A DNA stretch of 64,000 nucleotides from an uncultured Lachnospiraceae bacterium (lineage in GTDB: Bacteria; Bacillota; Clostridia; Lachnospirales; Lachnospiraceae): the NCBI GenBank assembly GCA_902779305.1, contig CACZBD010000007.1, positions 1 to 64,000 on the forward strand. The letters run 5' to 3'. How positions within the stretch are numbered: position 1 is the first letter of the stretch; each line of letters starts with the position of its first letter. Positions 48,622 to 58,724 of the stretch are shown here, in pieces. The notes below the pieces were generated by a model that saw nothing but the letters and a program-made list of their open reading frames with translations, had not been told where the DNA came from and did not search any database. The position numbers and the translations under genes were made by a program.

Positions 48622-50394
48622 ATGAGATATCCGGATGAGGTGGTGGAGGAGGTCCGCTCGCGCAACGATATTGTTGATGTGATCTCTTCCTATGTGCATC
48701 TGAAGAAACAGGGCAGCAATTATTTCGGACTCTGCCCTTTCCATAATGAAAAATCACCCTCTTTTTCGGTGAGCCCGCAGAAGCAGATCTATTACTGTTT
48801 CGGGTGCGGCGCCGGCGGGAATGTGTTCGGGTTCATTCAGAACTATGAAAACTATACATTTCCGGAGGCATTGAAGCTTTTGGCGGACCGGGTCGGTTAT
48901 GTTTTGCCGGAAGTAAAGTATTCCGAAGAAAACCGGAAAAGAGAAACCTTAAAATCAAGGATGCTTGAGGTCAATAAAGAAGCCGCGAAGTTCTACTATG
49001 TGCAGCTTCGCAGCGAGGAAGGAAAAGCAGCCTGGAAGTATTTTAAGGACAGGGGCTTAAATGACGAGATCATGCAGAAGTTCGGTCTCGGCTTCGCAAG
49101 GACCGGCAGAAATCTTTTGTACCGGTACCTGAAAGATAAGGGTTTTGAGGATGAGATCTTAAGGCAGTGCGGGATCTTTACGTTCGATGAGAAAAACGGC
49201 GTTACGGATAAATTCTGGAGCCGCGTGATCTTTCCGATCATGGACGTGAACCATAGGGTGATCGGATTCGGCGGCAGAACAATGGGAGACGCCAAACCGA
49301 AATACATCAATTCCCCGGAGACACTGATCTTTGATAAGGGCAGGAACCTGTACGGCTTAAACCTCGCAAGAACATCCAGAAAGAAGAACCTGATCCTCTG
49401 CGAGGGCTATATGGACGTGATCGCCATGCATCAGGCCGGGTTCAACCAGGCGGTTGCGGCGCTCGGCACCTCGTTTACTTCGGGACAGGCCAACCTGCTG
49501 AGGCGGTATACGGAAGAAGTGTTGATGATCTTTGACAGCGATGATGCGGGTGTCAAAGCGGGAACAAGAGCGATCCCGATCTTAAAAGAAGCCGGTCTTT
49601 CCGGCCGCGTGGTCGATCTTTCGCCGTATAAAGACCCGGACCTGTTCATCTTAAATGAGGGCGCGGAGGCTTTTCAGCAGAGGCTCGATCAGGCCGAGAA
49701 CGCGTTTTTCTGGGAGATCCGGATGCTGGAGCGGGGCTATGATTTAAACGATCCGCAGGACAGGACCCGCTTTGCCGAAGAAACCGCGAGGAAGATGCTG
49801 CGCTTTGAGGAACAGATCGAGAGAGACAATTATATTGACGCGGTCTGTGACAAGTATCATATGAACCGGGACAGCTTCCGGAAGCTTGTCGCCAAATACG
49901 CGATGAAAAATGAAGGGATCACGATCAGAGAGCCTGTAAAGAGCGGGATCCGGCAGGAAGAAAAAACGGATGACGGGATCTTAGCGGCGCAGAGAATGAT
50001 GCTTTGCTGGTTCGTGGACAAGCCGCAGATCTATCAGGTGGCAAAACCGTATCTGACGGCGGAGGACTTTTCAACGAAATTGTATACGGAAGTCGCAAAG
50101 GCGTTGTTTGCCCAGCTTGAAGAGGGAGCCCCGAATCCTGCGTCGATCATCAGCAGGTTTGAAGATGAAGAGGAGCAGAAAGAAGCCGCAAGGATCTTCC
50201 AGACGGAACTGCCGGATGATATCGGCGCGGAGGAAAAGGAGCAGATCCTGCGGGAACTTTTGATCAATATCCGATCGAACAGCAGCAGGCTGCATCCGAA
50301 AGAGGAGTCGGGAAAAGTACTCAGCCTTGAAGAGATGATCCGCTTCAAAAAAGAAACCGAAGCATTAAACAGCTTACGCTTTCACATACAGTAA
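48622..50394 (+). CDS. dnaG: DNA primase
   Basis: 590 residues. The CHC2 zinc finger (CPFHNEKSPSFSV ... YYCFGCGAGGNVF) lies near 38-70, the RNA polymerase core follows with FGGRTMGDAKPKYINSPET, and the TOPRIM has LCEGYMDVIAMHQAGF and IFDSDDAG. A DnaB-binding-like C-terminus ends the protein. It makes RNA primers for replication. It starts 3 bp after dgt. Confidence 0.97.
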   Translation: MRYPDEVVEEVRSRNDIVDVISSYVHLKKQGSNYFGLCPFHNEKSPSFSVSPQKQIYYCFGCGAGGNVFGFIQNYENYTFPEALKLLADRVGYVLPEVKYSEENRKRETLKSRMLEVNKEAAKFYYVQLRSEEGKAAWKYFKDRGLNDEIMQKFGLGFARTGRNLLYRYLKDKGFEDEILRQCGIFTFDEKNGVTDKFWSRVIFPIMDVNHRVIGFGGRTMGDAKPKYINSPETLIFDKGRNLYGLNLARTSRKKNLILCEGYMDVIAMHQAGFNQAVAALGTSFTSGQANLLRRYTEEVLMIFDSDDAGVKAGTRAIPILKEAGLSGRVVDLSPYKDPDLFILNEGAEAFQQRLDQAENAFFWEIRMLERGYDLNDPQDRTRFAEETARKMLRFEEQIERDNYIDAVCDKYHMNRDSFRKLVAKYAMKNEGITIREPVKSGIRQEEKTDDGILAAQRMMLCWFVDKPQIYQVAKPYLTAEDFSTKLYTEVAKALFAQLEEGAPNPASIISRFEDEEEQKEAARIFQTELPDDIGAEEKEQILRELLINIRSNSSRLHPKEESGKVLSLEEMIRFKKETEALNSLRFHIQ

Positions 50395-50436
50395 TACAGA
50401 AAGATCATAAATACAGATACAGAGGGAGATCAGATT

Positions 50437-51555
50437 ATGGACGAGAACATGATGGCAAGATTTGAAGAGCGCTTAAAGGAGCTTGTGGATCATGCCAGAA
50501 AACGCAAAAACTTTTTGGAGGATCAGGAGATCGCCGATTGGTTTCAGGACCTTGGGATCGAAGAGGAACAGCAGGAAAAGATCTACGAGACCCTGGAACA
50601 GAACGGCATTGATGTCTTAAGGATCCCCGAGATCGAGGAGGAACCCGAGGAGGACGATGACATCATCCTGACCGAAGAGGATGAGGTGGATGTCGAGAAC
50701 ATCGATCTGTCCGTACCGGACGGCGTCAGCATTGAGGATCCGGTCAGAATGTATCTGAAGGAGATCGGTAAGGTGCCCCTGCTTTCCGCAGAAGAGGAGA
50801 TCGAACTGGCAAAGCGGATGGAGCAGGGTGACGAGGAGGCCAAGAAGCGTCTGTCGGAAGCCAATCTGCGTCTTGTTGTCAGTATCGCCAAACGGTATGT
50901 GGGCCGCGGCATGCTGTTCCTTGATCTGATCCAGGAAGGAAATCTCGGCCTGATCAAGGCGGTTGAGAAATTCGATTATACAAAGGGATATAAATTCTCC
51001 ACCTATGCGACATGGTGGATCAGGCAGGCCATTACGCGCGCCATTGCGGACCAGGCAAGAACGATCCGTATCCCCGTGCATATGGTTGAGACGATCAACA
51101 AGCTGATCCGCGTCAGCAGACAGCTGCTGCAGGAACTCGGACGGGAACCGACCCCGGAAGAGATCGCAAAGGAAATGGGCATTCCCGTGGAACGTGTGCG
51201 CGAGATCTTAAAGATCTCCCAGGAACCGGTGTCTCTTGAGACCCCGATCGGCGAAGAGGAAGATTCGCATCTGGGCGATTTTATCCAGGATGACAACGTG
51301 CCGGTACCGGCGGATGCTGCCGCATTCACGCTGTTAAAAGAGCAGCTCGGAGAAGTGCTCTGCACTCTGACGGAAAGAGAGCAGAAGGTGCTGCGTTTGC
51401 GTTTCGGCCTTGATGACGGCAGGGCAAGGACGCTGGAGGAAGTCGGAAAAGAGTTCAACGTGACCCGAGAAAGGATCCGTCAGATCGAGGCGAAAGCGCT
51501 CAGAAAATTAAGGCATCCTTCCAGAAGCCGGAAACTGAAGGATTATCTGGACTAA
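50437..51555 (+). CDS. rpoD: Primary sigma factor RpoD
   Basis: A 372-residue sigma-70 with short region 1.1, region 1.2 ([16 protein letters not shown]), region 2 ([20 protein letters not shown], then [20 protein letters not shown]), region 3 and region 4 ([20 protein letters not shown]). It follows dnaG and overlaps the trmK start, the classical macromolecular-synthesis order. Confidence 0.98.
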   Translation: MDENMMARFEERLKELVDHARKRKNFLEDQEIADWFQDLGIEEEQQEKIYETLEQNGIDVLRIPEIEEEPEEDDDIILTEEDEVDVENIDLSVPDGVSIEDPVRMYLKEIGKVPLLSAEEEIELAKRMEQGDEEAKKRLSEANLRLVVSIAKRYVGRGMLFLDLIQEGNLGLIKAVEKFDYTKGYKFSTYATWWIRQAITRAIADQARTIRIPVHMVETINKLIRVSRQLLQELGREPTPEEIAKEMGIPVERVREILKISQEPVSLETPIGEEEDSHLGDFIQDDNVPVPADAAAFTLLKEQLGEVLCTLTEREQKVLRLRFGLDDGRARTLEEVGKEFNVTRERIRQIEAKALRKLRHPSRSRKLKDYLD

Positions 51556-52244
51556 TGATGTTATCGAACAGACTGCAGGCAGTAAAAAATCTGGTCAGCC
51601 CCTGTGAGGTCGCCGCTGATATCGGCTGTGATCATGCGTATCTTGCGATCGAGCTGGTGAAGGATCATATCGCGAAAAGAGTCATCGCAACGGATATCAA
51701 TGCGGGACCGCTGAAGATCGCGGAAGAACATATACGCGAAGCAGGACTGGAAAATTGTATTACCACAATACAATGCGACGGGATCACCGGCATTTATGCG
51801 GATACGATCATCATCTGCGGCATGGGCGGCAAACTGATGCTTAGGATCCTTACGGATTCCCTGAAGGAGCTGGAACATGCCACGACCCTGATCCTGCAGC
51901 CGCAGTCGGAGATCGCGCAGTTTCGAAACGGCCTGTGCGAGCTGGGGTTTGAGATCGTTGATGAGGACTTTGTCATTGAGGACGGGAAATACTATCCGAT
52001 GATGAAGGCGCAAAAAGGCCAAATGTTTCTGAATGATATTACGGCAACGTACGGGCCTGTCCTTCTGAAGAAAAAGCATCCCGACCTGAAAGTGTTTTTG
52101 AAACAGCAGAATGCGTATCTTACGGATCTTTTGGAAGAACTGAAACGATTCAGCAGTGAAAAGAGCGTGAAGAGGATCGAGCAGATCGCGGAAGAACTGC
52201 AGCTGAATGAAAAGGCTTTAAGACTTATCGAAACGGAGACATGA
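51555..52244 (+). CDS. trmK: tRNA (adenine-22-N1)-methyltransferase
   Basis: A 229-residue SAM-dependent methylase with motif I VAADIGCDHAYLAIEL, a motif IV-like IICGMGGKLMLRIL, and a C-terminal coiled coil (about 165-225). TrmK methylates A22 of some tRNAs in Firmicutes. Start overlaps the rpoD stop by one base (TAATG); the next gene starts 1 bp after its stop. Confidence 0.92.
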   Translation: MMLSNRLQAVKNLVSPCEVAADIGCDHAYLAIELVKDHIAKRVIATDINAGPLKIAEEHIREAGLENCITTIQCDGITGIYADTIIICGMGGKLMLRILTDSLKELEHATTLILQPQSEIAQFRNGLCELGFEIVDEDFVIEDGKYYPMMKAQKGQMFLNDITATYGPVLLKKKHPDLKVFLKQQNAYLTDLLEELKRFSSEKSVKRIEQIAEELQLNEKALRLIETET

Positions 52245-52245
52245 A

Positions 52246-53028
52246 ATGACCTGTCAGGAAGTGATCGCAAAACTGGAAGAACTCTCGCCCGTCAAATATG
52301 CTTCGGACTGGGACAATGTCGGATTGCTTGCCGGCAGGGCGGAAAAGACGGTCAACAGTCTCTATATCGCGCTCGATGCGACGGATGAGGTGATCGACCG
52401 CTGTATCTCACAGGGCGCGGATATGATCTTGACGCATCATCCGATGATCTTTTCGCCTTTAAAAAGCGTCACGGGCGATGATTTTGTCGGAAGAAGGGTG
52501 ATCAGGCTGATCAAGAACGACATCTGCCTGTATGCGATGCATACCAATTTTGATGTCATGGGGATGGCGGATGCCTGTGCTGATGCGCTGGGACTGAAGA
52601 AGCGCTCCGTTCTGGAAGTGACTTATGAGGATGAGATCTCCAAAGAAGGATTCGGACGTGTCGGCAGGCTGCCCAGGATCATGACTTTAAAAGAACTTGT
52701 CATGCATGTCAAGGAATGCTTTTCGGTCGAACATGTCACGGTATACGGGGATCTTGACCAGGATGTGGAATTTGCCGCGATCTGTCCGGGAAGCGGGAAG
52801 AGCATGGCGGATTCTGCGATCGATGCAGGTGCGGATGTGTATATCACCGGGGATATCGGACATCATGACGGGATCGATATGGTGGCAAGGGGCTTATCGG
52901 TCATTGATGCGGGACATTACGGCATCGAGAAGATCTTTGTGCCCTACCTTTCCGAATATCTTGCAAGAGAACTGCCGCAGCTGAGGACGATCAGCCACCC
53001 GGCAAAAGAACCTTCGGTCATTCTCTGA
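52246..53028 (+). CDS. Nif3-like dinuclear metal protein (YqfO family)
   Basis: 260 residues with metal-binding phrases LTHHPMIFSPLKS, HTNFDVM, ITGDIGHHDGID and DAGHYGIEK. The family forms hexamers with two metals per subunit. In bacteria it is often next to trmK, as here; GTP cyclohydrolase-like or regulatory roles are proposed. Tight coupling with trmK supports shared expression. Confidence 0.92.
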   Translation: MTCQEVIAKLEELSPVKYASDWDNVGLLAGRAEKTVNSLYIALDATDEVIDRCISQGADMILTHHPMIFSPLKSVTGDDFVGRRVIRLIKNDICLYAMHTNFDVMGMADACADALGLKKRSVLEVTYEDEISKEGFGRVGRLPRIMTLKELVMHVKECFSVEHVTVYGDLDQDVEFAAICPGSGKSMADSAIDAGADVYITGDIGHHDGIDMVARGLSVIDAGHYGIEKIFVPYLSEYLARELPQLRTISHPAKEPSVIL

Positions 53029-53086
53029 TCCTTAAGAAAAAAGGGTCAAAAAAATAGAACAGGAACAGGAACAGGAGAAACAGAGC

Positions 53087-54751
53087 ATGGATGACAGATT
53101 TACGATTTTGGTAAACGGGAAAGAAGAAAAGTATGATGCGGGAACGACCTATGAGGAGATCGCCAGAGCGCACCAGGATGAGTATGACGCGCCGATCATT
53201 CTCGCAAATGTGAACGGGAAGCTTTGCGAACTGCATAAGAGCGTGAACAAGGACTGCACGATCACATTTGATACGATCAAGGAACGCACCGGATTCGCGA
53301 CTTACCGCAGGAGCGCATTGTTCATGATGATCAAGGCGATCCGTGATGTGGTCGGAAAAGAGAATTTCAAACATGTGAAGGTGGAATATTCCCTTTCCCA
53401 TGCTCTGTACTGCAAACTGGAAGGAAGCAGCAAGTTAGATGAGGATTTTATCCGCAAAGTCAAAGCCCGTATGGAAGAGATGGTCGTGGAAGATCTGCCG
53501 TTCTGGAAGCAGTCCTATTCCGTGGAGGATGCGATGCGGATGTTCAGGGAGCAGGGCATGCATGACAAGGAACGGCTGTTCCGTTACCGCAGGGCTTCCA
53601 AGGTCAATATCTATGCGCTCGGAGATTTCAAGGACTACTATTACGGATATATGGCACCGTCTACGGGGTATATCAAACTTTATGATATCTTCCTCTATGA
53701 CGACGGCTTTATGCTGCAGCTGCCAAAACGCCTCGAACCGGACAAACTGCGTCCGTTTGAGGACCAGAAGAAGTTGTTTGCAACGCTTAAGGAAAATGCG
53801 ATCTGGTGTGAAAATCTCGGCCTCGACTGTGTCGGCGCCCTGAATGACAATATCTGCAAAGGGGACTTTACCCAGACGATCTTAATGCAGGAGGCGCTTC
53901 ATGAAGCGCAGATCGCAAAGATCGCGGCAAAGATCGCTGACCGCGGGGATGTCAAATTCGTGATGATCGCGGGTCCGTCCTCGTCAGGCAAGACTTCCTT
54001 CTCGCACAGACTGTCCGTACAGCTACGGGCGCTCGGCAAGATCCCGCACCCCATCGCGCTGGACAATTATTTTGTGGACAGGGAGAAAACGCCGAAGGAT
54101 GAGAACGGAGAGTACAATTTCGAATGCCTGGGGGCGCTTGATGTGGAAGGGTTCAACCGCGATATGACGGCGCTTCTTGCGGGCGAGACCGTGGAACTTC
54201 CGGAGTTTAACTTCGTAACCGGAAAAAGAGAATATAAAGGACATTACATGCGCCTTGACTCGAATGACCTTCTCGTGATCGAAGGGATCCACGGCCTGAA
54301 CGAAAAGATGTCCTATGCGCTTCCCGCAGAATCAAAGTTCAAGATCTATATCAGCGCGCTGACATCCCTGAACGTGGATGAACATAACCGGATCGCAACG
54401 ACGGACTGCAGACTCCTGCGCCGTCTTGTCAGAGACTTCCGTACCCGCGGCGCAAGCGCGCAGAGAACACTCAGCATGTGGGATTCCGTCAGACGCGGGG
54501 AAGAGGAGAATATCTTCCCGTTCCAGGAAGAAGCGGATGCGATGTTCAATTCCGCTTTGGTGTATGAACTGGCTGTATTGAAACCGTATGCGGAATCGCT
54601 CCTGTTCTCGATCGAAAAAGGGGAACCGCAGTATCAGGAAGCCAAGAGACTGCTGAAGTTTTTGGAATATTTCCTTGCCGTAACGACGGAACATATCCCC
54701 AACAATTCCCTGGTCAGGGAGTTTGTCGGGGGCAGTATCTTCCCGGTATAA
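53087..54751 (+). CDS. TGS-domain uridine kinase-like protein
   Basis: 554 residues. Residues about 5-65 form a TGS/ubiquitin-like domain (FTILVNGKEEKYDAGTTYEE) and about 70-230 a threonyl-tRNA-synthetase-type second domain. A phosphoribulokinase/uridine kinase domain follows from about 285, with Walker A IAGPSSSGKTSFSHRL and ALDNYFVDREKTP. This fused form is common in Clostridia. It probably phosphorylates uridine or a related nucleoside. Its stop is 6 bp before the RNase P RNA. Confidence 0.9.
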   Translation: MDDRFTILVNGKEEKYDAGTTYEEIARAHQDEYDAPIILANVNGKLCELHKSVNKDCTITFDTIKERTGFATYRRSALFMMIKAIRDVVGKENFKHVKVEYSLSHALYCKLEGSSKLDEDFIRKVKARMEEMVVEDLPFWKQSYSVEDAMRMFREQGMHDKERLFRYRRASKVNIYALGDFKDYYYGYMAPSTGYIKLYDIFLYDDGFMLQLPKRLEPDKLRPFEDQKKLFATLKENAIWCENLGLDCVGALNDNICKGDFTQTILMQEALHEAQIAKIAAKIADRGDVKFVMIAGPSSSGKTSFSHRLSVQLRALGKIPHPIALDNYFVDREKTPKDENGEYNFECLGALDVEGFNRDMTALLAGETVELPEFNFVTGKREYKGHYMRLDSNDLLVIEGIHGLNEKMSYALPAESKFKIYISALTSLNVDEHNRIATTDCRLLRRLVRDFRTRGASAQRTLSMWDSVRRGEEENIFPFQEEADAMFNSALVYELAVLKPYAESLLFSIEKGEPQYQEAKRLLKFLEYFLAVTTEHIPNNSLVREFVGGSIFPV

Positions 54752-54757
54752 AACAGT

Positions 54758-55103
54758 GCATAATTCAGGCGGACAATCGCGGCATTGCCGAGGAAAGTCC
54801 GGGCTTCACAGGGCAGGATGCCGGATAACGTCCGGTGGAGGCGACTCCAAGGAAAGTGCAACAGAAATAAACTACCCTTCTTGTAAGGGAAAAGGTGGAA
54901 AGGCAGTGTAAGAGACTACCGCCCTGCCGGTAACGGCAGGGGCATATGTAAACCCCATCCGAAGCAAGACCAAACAGAGAGCGATACGGCGGCCCGTCGT
55001 GCCCTCAGGTAGGTCGCTGGAGGTCACCGGCAACGGTGATCCGAGATAGATGATTGTCGGGACGTTTCGTCCAACAGAACCCGGCTTACAGCCTGGATTA
55101 TGC
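54758..55103 (+). ncRNA. rnpB: RNase P RNA (class A)
   Basis: About 346 nt. The ends pair (GCATAATTCAGGC with GCCTGGATTATGC) as helix P1. The universally conserved core is clear: GAGGAAAGTCCGGGCTTC near 54790, AAGGAAAGTGCAACAGAAA near 54850, GAGAGCGATACGG-type linker and the 3' ACAGAACCCGGCTTACAG. It is the catalytic part of RNase P, maturing tRNA 5' ends. A T run follows at 55107. Confidence 0.95.
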
Positions 55104-55127
55104 CTGTTTTTATAAGGAGTGTTGATC

Positions 55128-57296
55128 ATGTTTATGCTTCTGGTCTGTCTGGAAATCGCAGCCATCCTGCTGTGCATGATCTGCTTCATTCTGCTGTATC
55201 AGCAGCGGGAAACGAAGCTTGTGAAGCACATGATGATGATCGCGGCACTGGCGATCATTCAGAATGTGGGATTTTTGCTGGAACTTTTTGCGACGGACAC
55301 CGCATCGGTCATGAATGCGATCCGGATCGAATATCTCGGCGGCGCGTTTGTGGCGCATTTCAATCTGCTGTTTGCGCTGGAATACAATAAGATCAGGATC
55401 AGAAAACAGATCCTGGCCATTCCGTTTCTGCTCGGATTTCTGACGCTGTTCTGCGTCTTCACCTATCCCTGGAACACCTTTTTTTATACGTCGGCTGATT
55501 TTGTCTATACCGGTCTTTATCCGCATGTTGTGCTGGGGAAAGGCCCGTATTATCTTCTCTATTTTGTCCTTGTCTATTCGGAGACGATCGGCTGTCTCGT
55601 TCTGATGCTTCGCAAACTGACGATGAGCAGGCAAAGGGTGCTCAGAAGGAACGTGAAATACCTGTTCATGGCATCCCTGTTGCCGATCGTCGGTCATCTG
55701 CTCGATATATGCGACGTGTTTTCCGGATATGATCCGACGCCGCTCAGTGTCGCGTTTTCCGCAGGCTTTTTTGGGATCGTGATCCTGAAAAATCATTTCT
55801 TTGACGTTGTCGAAGAGGCCAAAGACCGGCTTCTGGAGAGCCTGGATGATGCCGTTGTCATCGTGGATGCCGATCTAAGGCTCGAAGATGCGAATCCCAG
55901 CGCGTACAAACACCTTCCGTTCATGAAACGGATCGTGAACGGCATGCGGATCAGTGACCCTGATTTTGCCGGGATCATCAGGAAGGGGGGCTATGTCGAA
56001 ACCTCCATAGGAGACAGATATTATGATGTGCATGTGAATCCTGTCGACAGAGGAAATGTGCGCACCGGATATGCCGTCATTTATTTTGATGTCACGGAGC
56101 GGAAATACAGGATGGACCGCATGGCAGCGCTTTCCAGACAGGCGGAAAGTGCCATCGAGACGAAATCCGCTTTCTTATCCAACGTTTCCTATGACATCCG
56201 CACGCCGATCCAGGCGATCCTTGGGTTAAACGAGGTGATCCTAAGGGACTACCGGGATCCGCAGCTTACGGAATACGCCCGTTCGATCCAGAGCAGCGCG
56301 TATTCCCTGCTGGAACTGATCAACCAGCTTCTTGATTTTTCCAAGATCGAATCCGGAGAAATGAATCTCACGAACTCCGTTTATGATGTGCAGAAGCTGC
56401 TCAAGAAACTCATTTCCGTGAACCGGTACAGGGCAGAGCATAAAGGGCTTGTCTTTCTGGATACGGTCGATGAGCAGGTGCCGAAATACCTGTTCGGCGA
56501 CGAAGCAAGAGTCCATCAGATCATTGCCAATCTGCTGTCCAATGCGATCAAATTTACGGATAAGGGCGGTGTGGACTTTTCCGTCCGGTTTGAAAAGATC
56601 AACAGTACGGAAGGAAACTTAAGGATATACGTTTCCGATACCGGGGTCGGGATCAGAAAAGCGGATATCCCGAAACTGTTTGAAGGATTTGTCAAACTGG
56701 ATGAACAGAAGCAGCGCGTTACGGCAGGTACGGGACTCGGTCTGACCATCGTCAAGAACCTGCTGGATATGATGGAAGGCGAGATCCATGTGGAGAGCAC
56801 ATTCCAAAGAGGCTCTGCTTTTGAAGCGGTGATCCCGCAGAAACTGGTGGATGATAAGATCATCGCGGATCATGAAGATCCCGAATGGGAACGTGATTTT
56901 ACGGCGCCGCGCGCCTGTGTGCTGGTCGTTGACGACAGCAGGATCAACCTCAAGGTGATCGAAGCCCTGTTAAAACCCACACTGGTACAGGTCGACACGG
57001 CAACCGGAGGCTCCGAATGCCTGGATAAGATCTGCAAGAAGAGATATGATATGATCTTTTTGGACCACAGGATGCCGTACATGGACGGCGTGGAAACCCT
57101 TGAGAGGATGCGGCACATGTCCCATCTGTCAAACGGGGCGCCGGTCATCGCGCTGACCGCCAATGTGGTCGGAGAGTCGGCCAGAGATTATCTCGACATC
57201 GGATTTGATGATTTTCTTGCAAAACCGGTCACGGAAAAGCAGATAGACGAGATGTTGAAAAAACATCTTTCGGCAGGACTGATCGAGGGTGTATAA
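55128..57296 (+). CDS. Hybrid sensor histidine kinase with substituted His
   Basis: About 722 residues. An N-terminal 7TM-type region (about 1-215), a PAS domain (about 225-320), HisKA (about 335-400), HATPase (about 440-570; N box IIANLLSNAIKF, SDTGVGIRKADIP, GTGLGLTIVKNL) and a receiver domain (about 600-720; VVDDSRINL, Asp in FLDHRMP, Lys in FLAKPV). In the H box the expected 'SHEIRTP' reads SYDIRTP, so the phospho-accepting His is Tyr. ATG at 55128 follows AAGGAG. It may be a phosphatase-only or pseudo-kinase. Confidence 0.85.
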   Translation: MFMLLVCLEIAAILLCMICFILLYQQRETKLVKHMMMIAALAIIQNVGFLLELFATDTASVMNAIRIEYLGGAFVAHFNLLFALEYNKIRIRKQILAIPFLLGFLTLFCVFTYPWNTFFYTSADFVYTGLYPHVVLGKGPYYLLYFVLVYSETIGCLVLMLRKLTMSRQRVLRRNVKYLFMASLLPIVGHLLDICDVFSGYDPTPLSVAFSAGFFGIVILKNHFFDVVEEAKDRLLESLDDAVVIVDADLRLEDANPSAYKHLPFMKRIVNGMRISDPDFAGIIRKGGYVETSIGDRYYDVHVNPVDRGNVRTGYAVIYFDVTERKYRMDRMAALSRQAESAIETKSAFLSNVSYDIRTPIQAILGLNEVILRDYRDPQLTEYARSIQSSAYSLLELINQLLDFSKIESGEMNLTNSVYDVQKLLKKLISVNRYRAEHKGLVFLDTVDEQVPKYLFGDEARVHQIIANLLSNAIKFTDKGGVDFSVRFEKINSTEGNLRIYVSDTGVGIRKADIPKLFEGFVKLDEQKQRVTAGTGLGLTIVKNLLDMMEGEIHVESTFQRGSAFEAVIPQKLVDDKIIADHEDPEWERDFTAPRACVLVVDDSRINLKVIEALLKPTLVQVDTATGGSECLDKICKKRYDMIFLDHRMPYMDGVETLERMRHMSHLSNGAPVIALTANVVGESARDYLDIGFDDFLAKPVTEKQIDEMLKKHLSAGLIEGV

Positions 57297-57335
57297 TAAG
57301 ACAGTTTGGAAAATAAAAAATCAACGAGGTATGCT

Positions 57336-58259
57336 ATGAGACATCTGATGAGTCCGCTGGATCTGTCTGTGGAGGAACTGGACCGGTTGCTGGATCTTGC
57401 GGGAGATATTGAAAAGAATCCCGAAAAATATGCCCATCGCTGCGACGGAAAGATCCTGGCGACCTGTTTCTATGAGCCGAGCACCAGGACACGCTTAAGT
57501 TTTGAATCCGCGATGATGCGCCTTGGCGGAAAGGTACTGGGGTTTGCAACGGCGGATTCTTCGTCCGCCACAAAAGGGGAGAGCGTTTCCGATACGATCC
57601 GGATGGTTTCCTGTTACGCGGATATCTGCGCGATGCGTCATCCCAAGGAAGGCGCGCCGATGGTCGCTTCCACAAAAGCGCGGATCCCTGTGATCAATGC
57701 AGGGGACGGCGGGCACCAGCATCCCACACAGACCCTGACGGATCTTCTGACGATCCGCTCCCTAAAAGGAAGGCTGGATCATCTGACCATCGGGCTTTGC
57801 GGCGACTTAAAATTCGGACGTACGGTCCATTCCCTGATCAATGCGCTGATCCGCTATCCCGGCATTTCCTTTATTTTCATTTCTCCGGAGGAACTCAGGA
57901 TCCCCGATTATATCCGTGAGGATGTGCTGGACGCAAACGGCATTCCGTACAAGGAAGTGATCCGTTTAGAGGAAGTGATGCCGCGTCTGGATCTTCTGTA
58001 CATGACAAGAGTGCAGAGAGAACGCTTCTTTAACGAAGAGGACTATGTCCGTCTGAAAGATTTTTATATCCTGAACAAAGAGAAGATGAGCTATGCGAGA
58101 GAGGACATGCTGGTCCTGCATCCCCTGCCGAGGGTCAACGAGATCTCGGTCGAAGTGGATGACGATCCGCGGGCGGTCTATTTTGAACAGGTACAATACG
58201 GCGTCTATGTCAGGATGGCCTTGATACTGACTTTGCTGGGACTGGAAGAGGAGGCATAA
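57336..58259 (+). CDS. pyrB: Aspartate carbamoyltransferase, catalytic chain
   Basis: 307 residues. It joins carbamoyl phosphate and aspartate in pyrimidine synthesis. Motifs are [16 protein letters not shown] (carbamoyl phosphate), [21 protein letters not shown] and [13 protein letters not shown] at 57336 follows GAGGT; an upstream TTG is less likely. pyrI starts 2 bp later, so the regulated holoenzyme is expected. Confidence 0.97.
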   Translation: MRHLMSPLDLSVEELDRLLDLAGDIEKNPEKYAHRCDGKILATCFYEPSTRTRLSFESAMMRLGGKVLGFATADSSSATKGESVSDTIRMVSCYADICAMRHPKEGAPMVASTKARIPVINAGDGGHQHPTQTLTDLLTIRSLKGRLDHLTIGLCGDLKFGRTVHSLINALIRYPGISFIFISPEELRIPDYIREDVLDANGIPYKEVIRLEEVMPRLDLLYMTRVQRERFFNEEDYVRLKDFYILNKEKMSYAREDMLVLHPLPRVNEISVEVDDDPRAVYFEQVQYGVYVRMALILTLLGLEEEA

Positions 58260-58261
58260 AC

Positions 58262-58696
58262 ATGCTGAATGTAGGAAAAATCGAAGAAGGATTCGTACTG
58301 GACCATATCCATGCGGGCAAGAGCCTGTCGATCTATCATGATCTGAAGCTGGACCAGCTGGATTGTACGGTCGCGATCATCAAAAATGCGCGCAGCAACA
58401 AAATGGGCAAGAAAGATATCCTGAAAGTCGAATGCGACATCGATATGCTGGATCTGGATATCTTGGGATTCATCGATCATAACATCACGGTCAACGTGAT
58501 CAAGGACGGTGAGATCGTGGAGAAGAAGGAATTAAGCCTTCCGCTCGAGATCCGCAATGTCATCAAATGCAAAAATCCGCGCTGCATCACATCGATCGAA
58601 CAGGAACTGACACATATCTTTGTGCTGACCGATCCGGAAAAAGAAGTCTACAGGTGCAAATACTGCGAAGAGCAGTATGCCTCACACCACCTGTGA
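58262..58696 (+). CDS. pyrI: Aspartate carbamoyltransferase, regulatory chain
   Basis: 144 residues. An N-terminal nucleotide-binding domain (VLDHIHAGKSL) and a C-terminal zinc domain with four Cys (CKNPRC ... YRCKYCEEQ). It binds the catalytic chain and gives feedback control by nucleotides. Directly after pyrB. Confidence 0.96.
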   Translation: MLNVGKIEEGFVLDHIHAGKSLSIYHDLKLDQLDCTVAIIKNARSNKMGKKDILKVECDIDMLDLDILGFIDHNITVNVIKDGEIVEKKELSLPLEIRNVIKCKNPRCITSIEQELTHIFVLTDPEKEVYRCKYCEEQYASHHL

Positions 58697-58724
58697 GCCC
58701 TGCCGCTTGCTTTTTCTAAAACGG

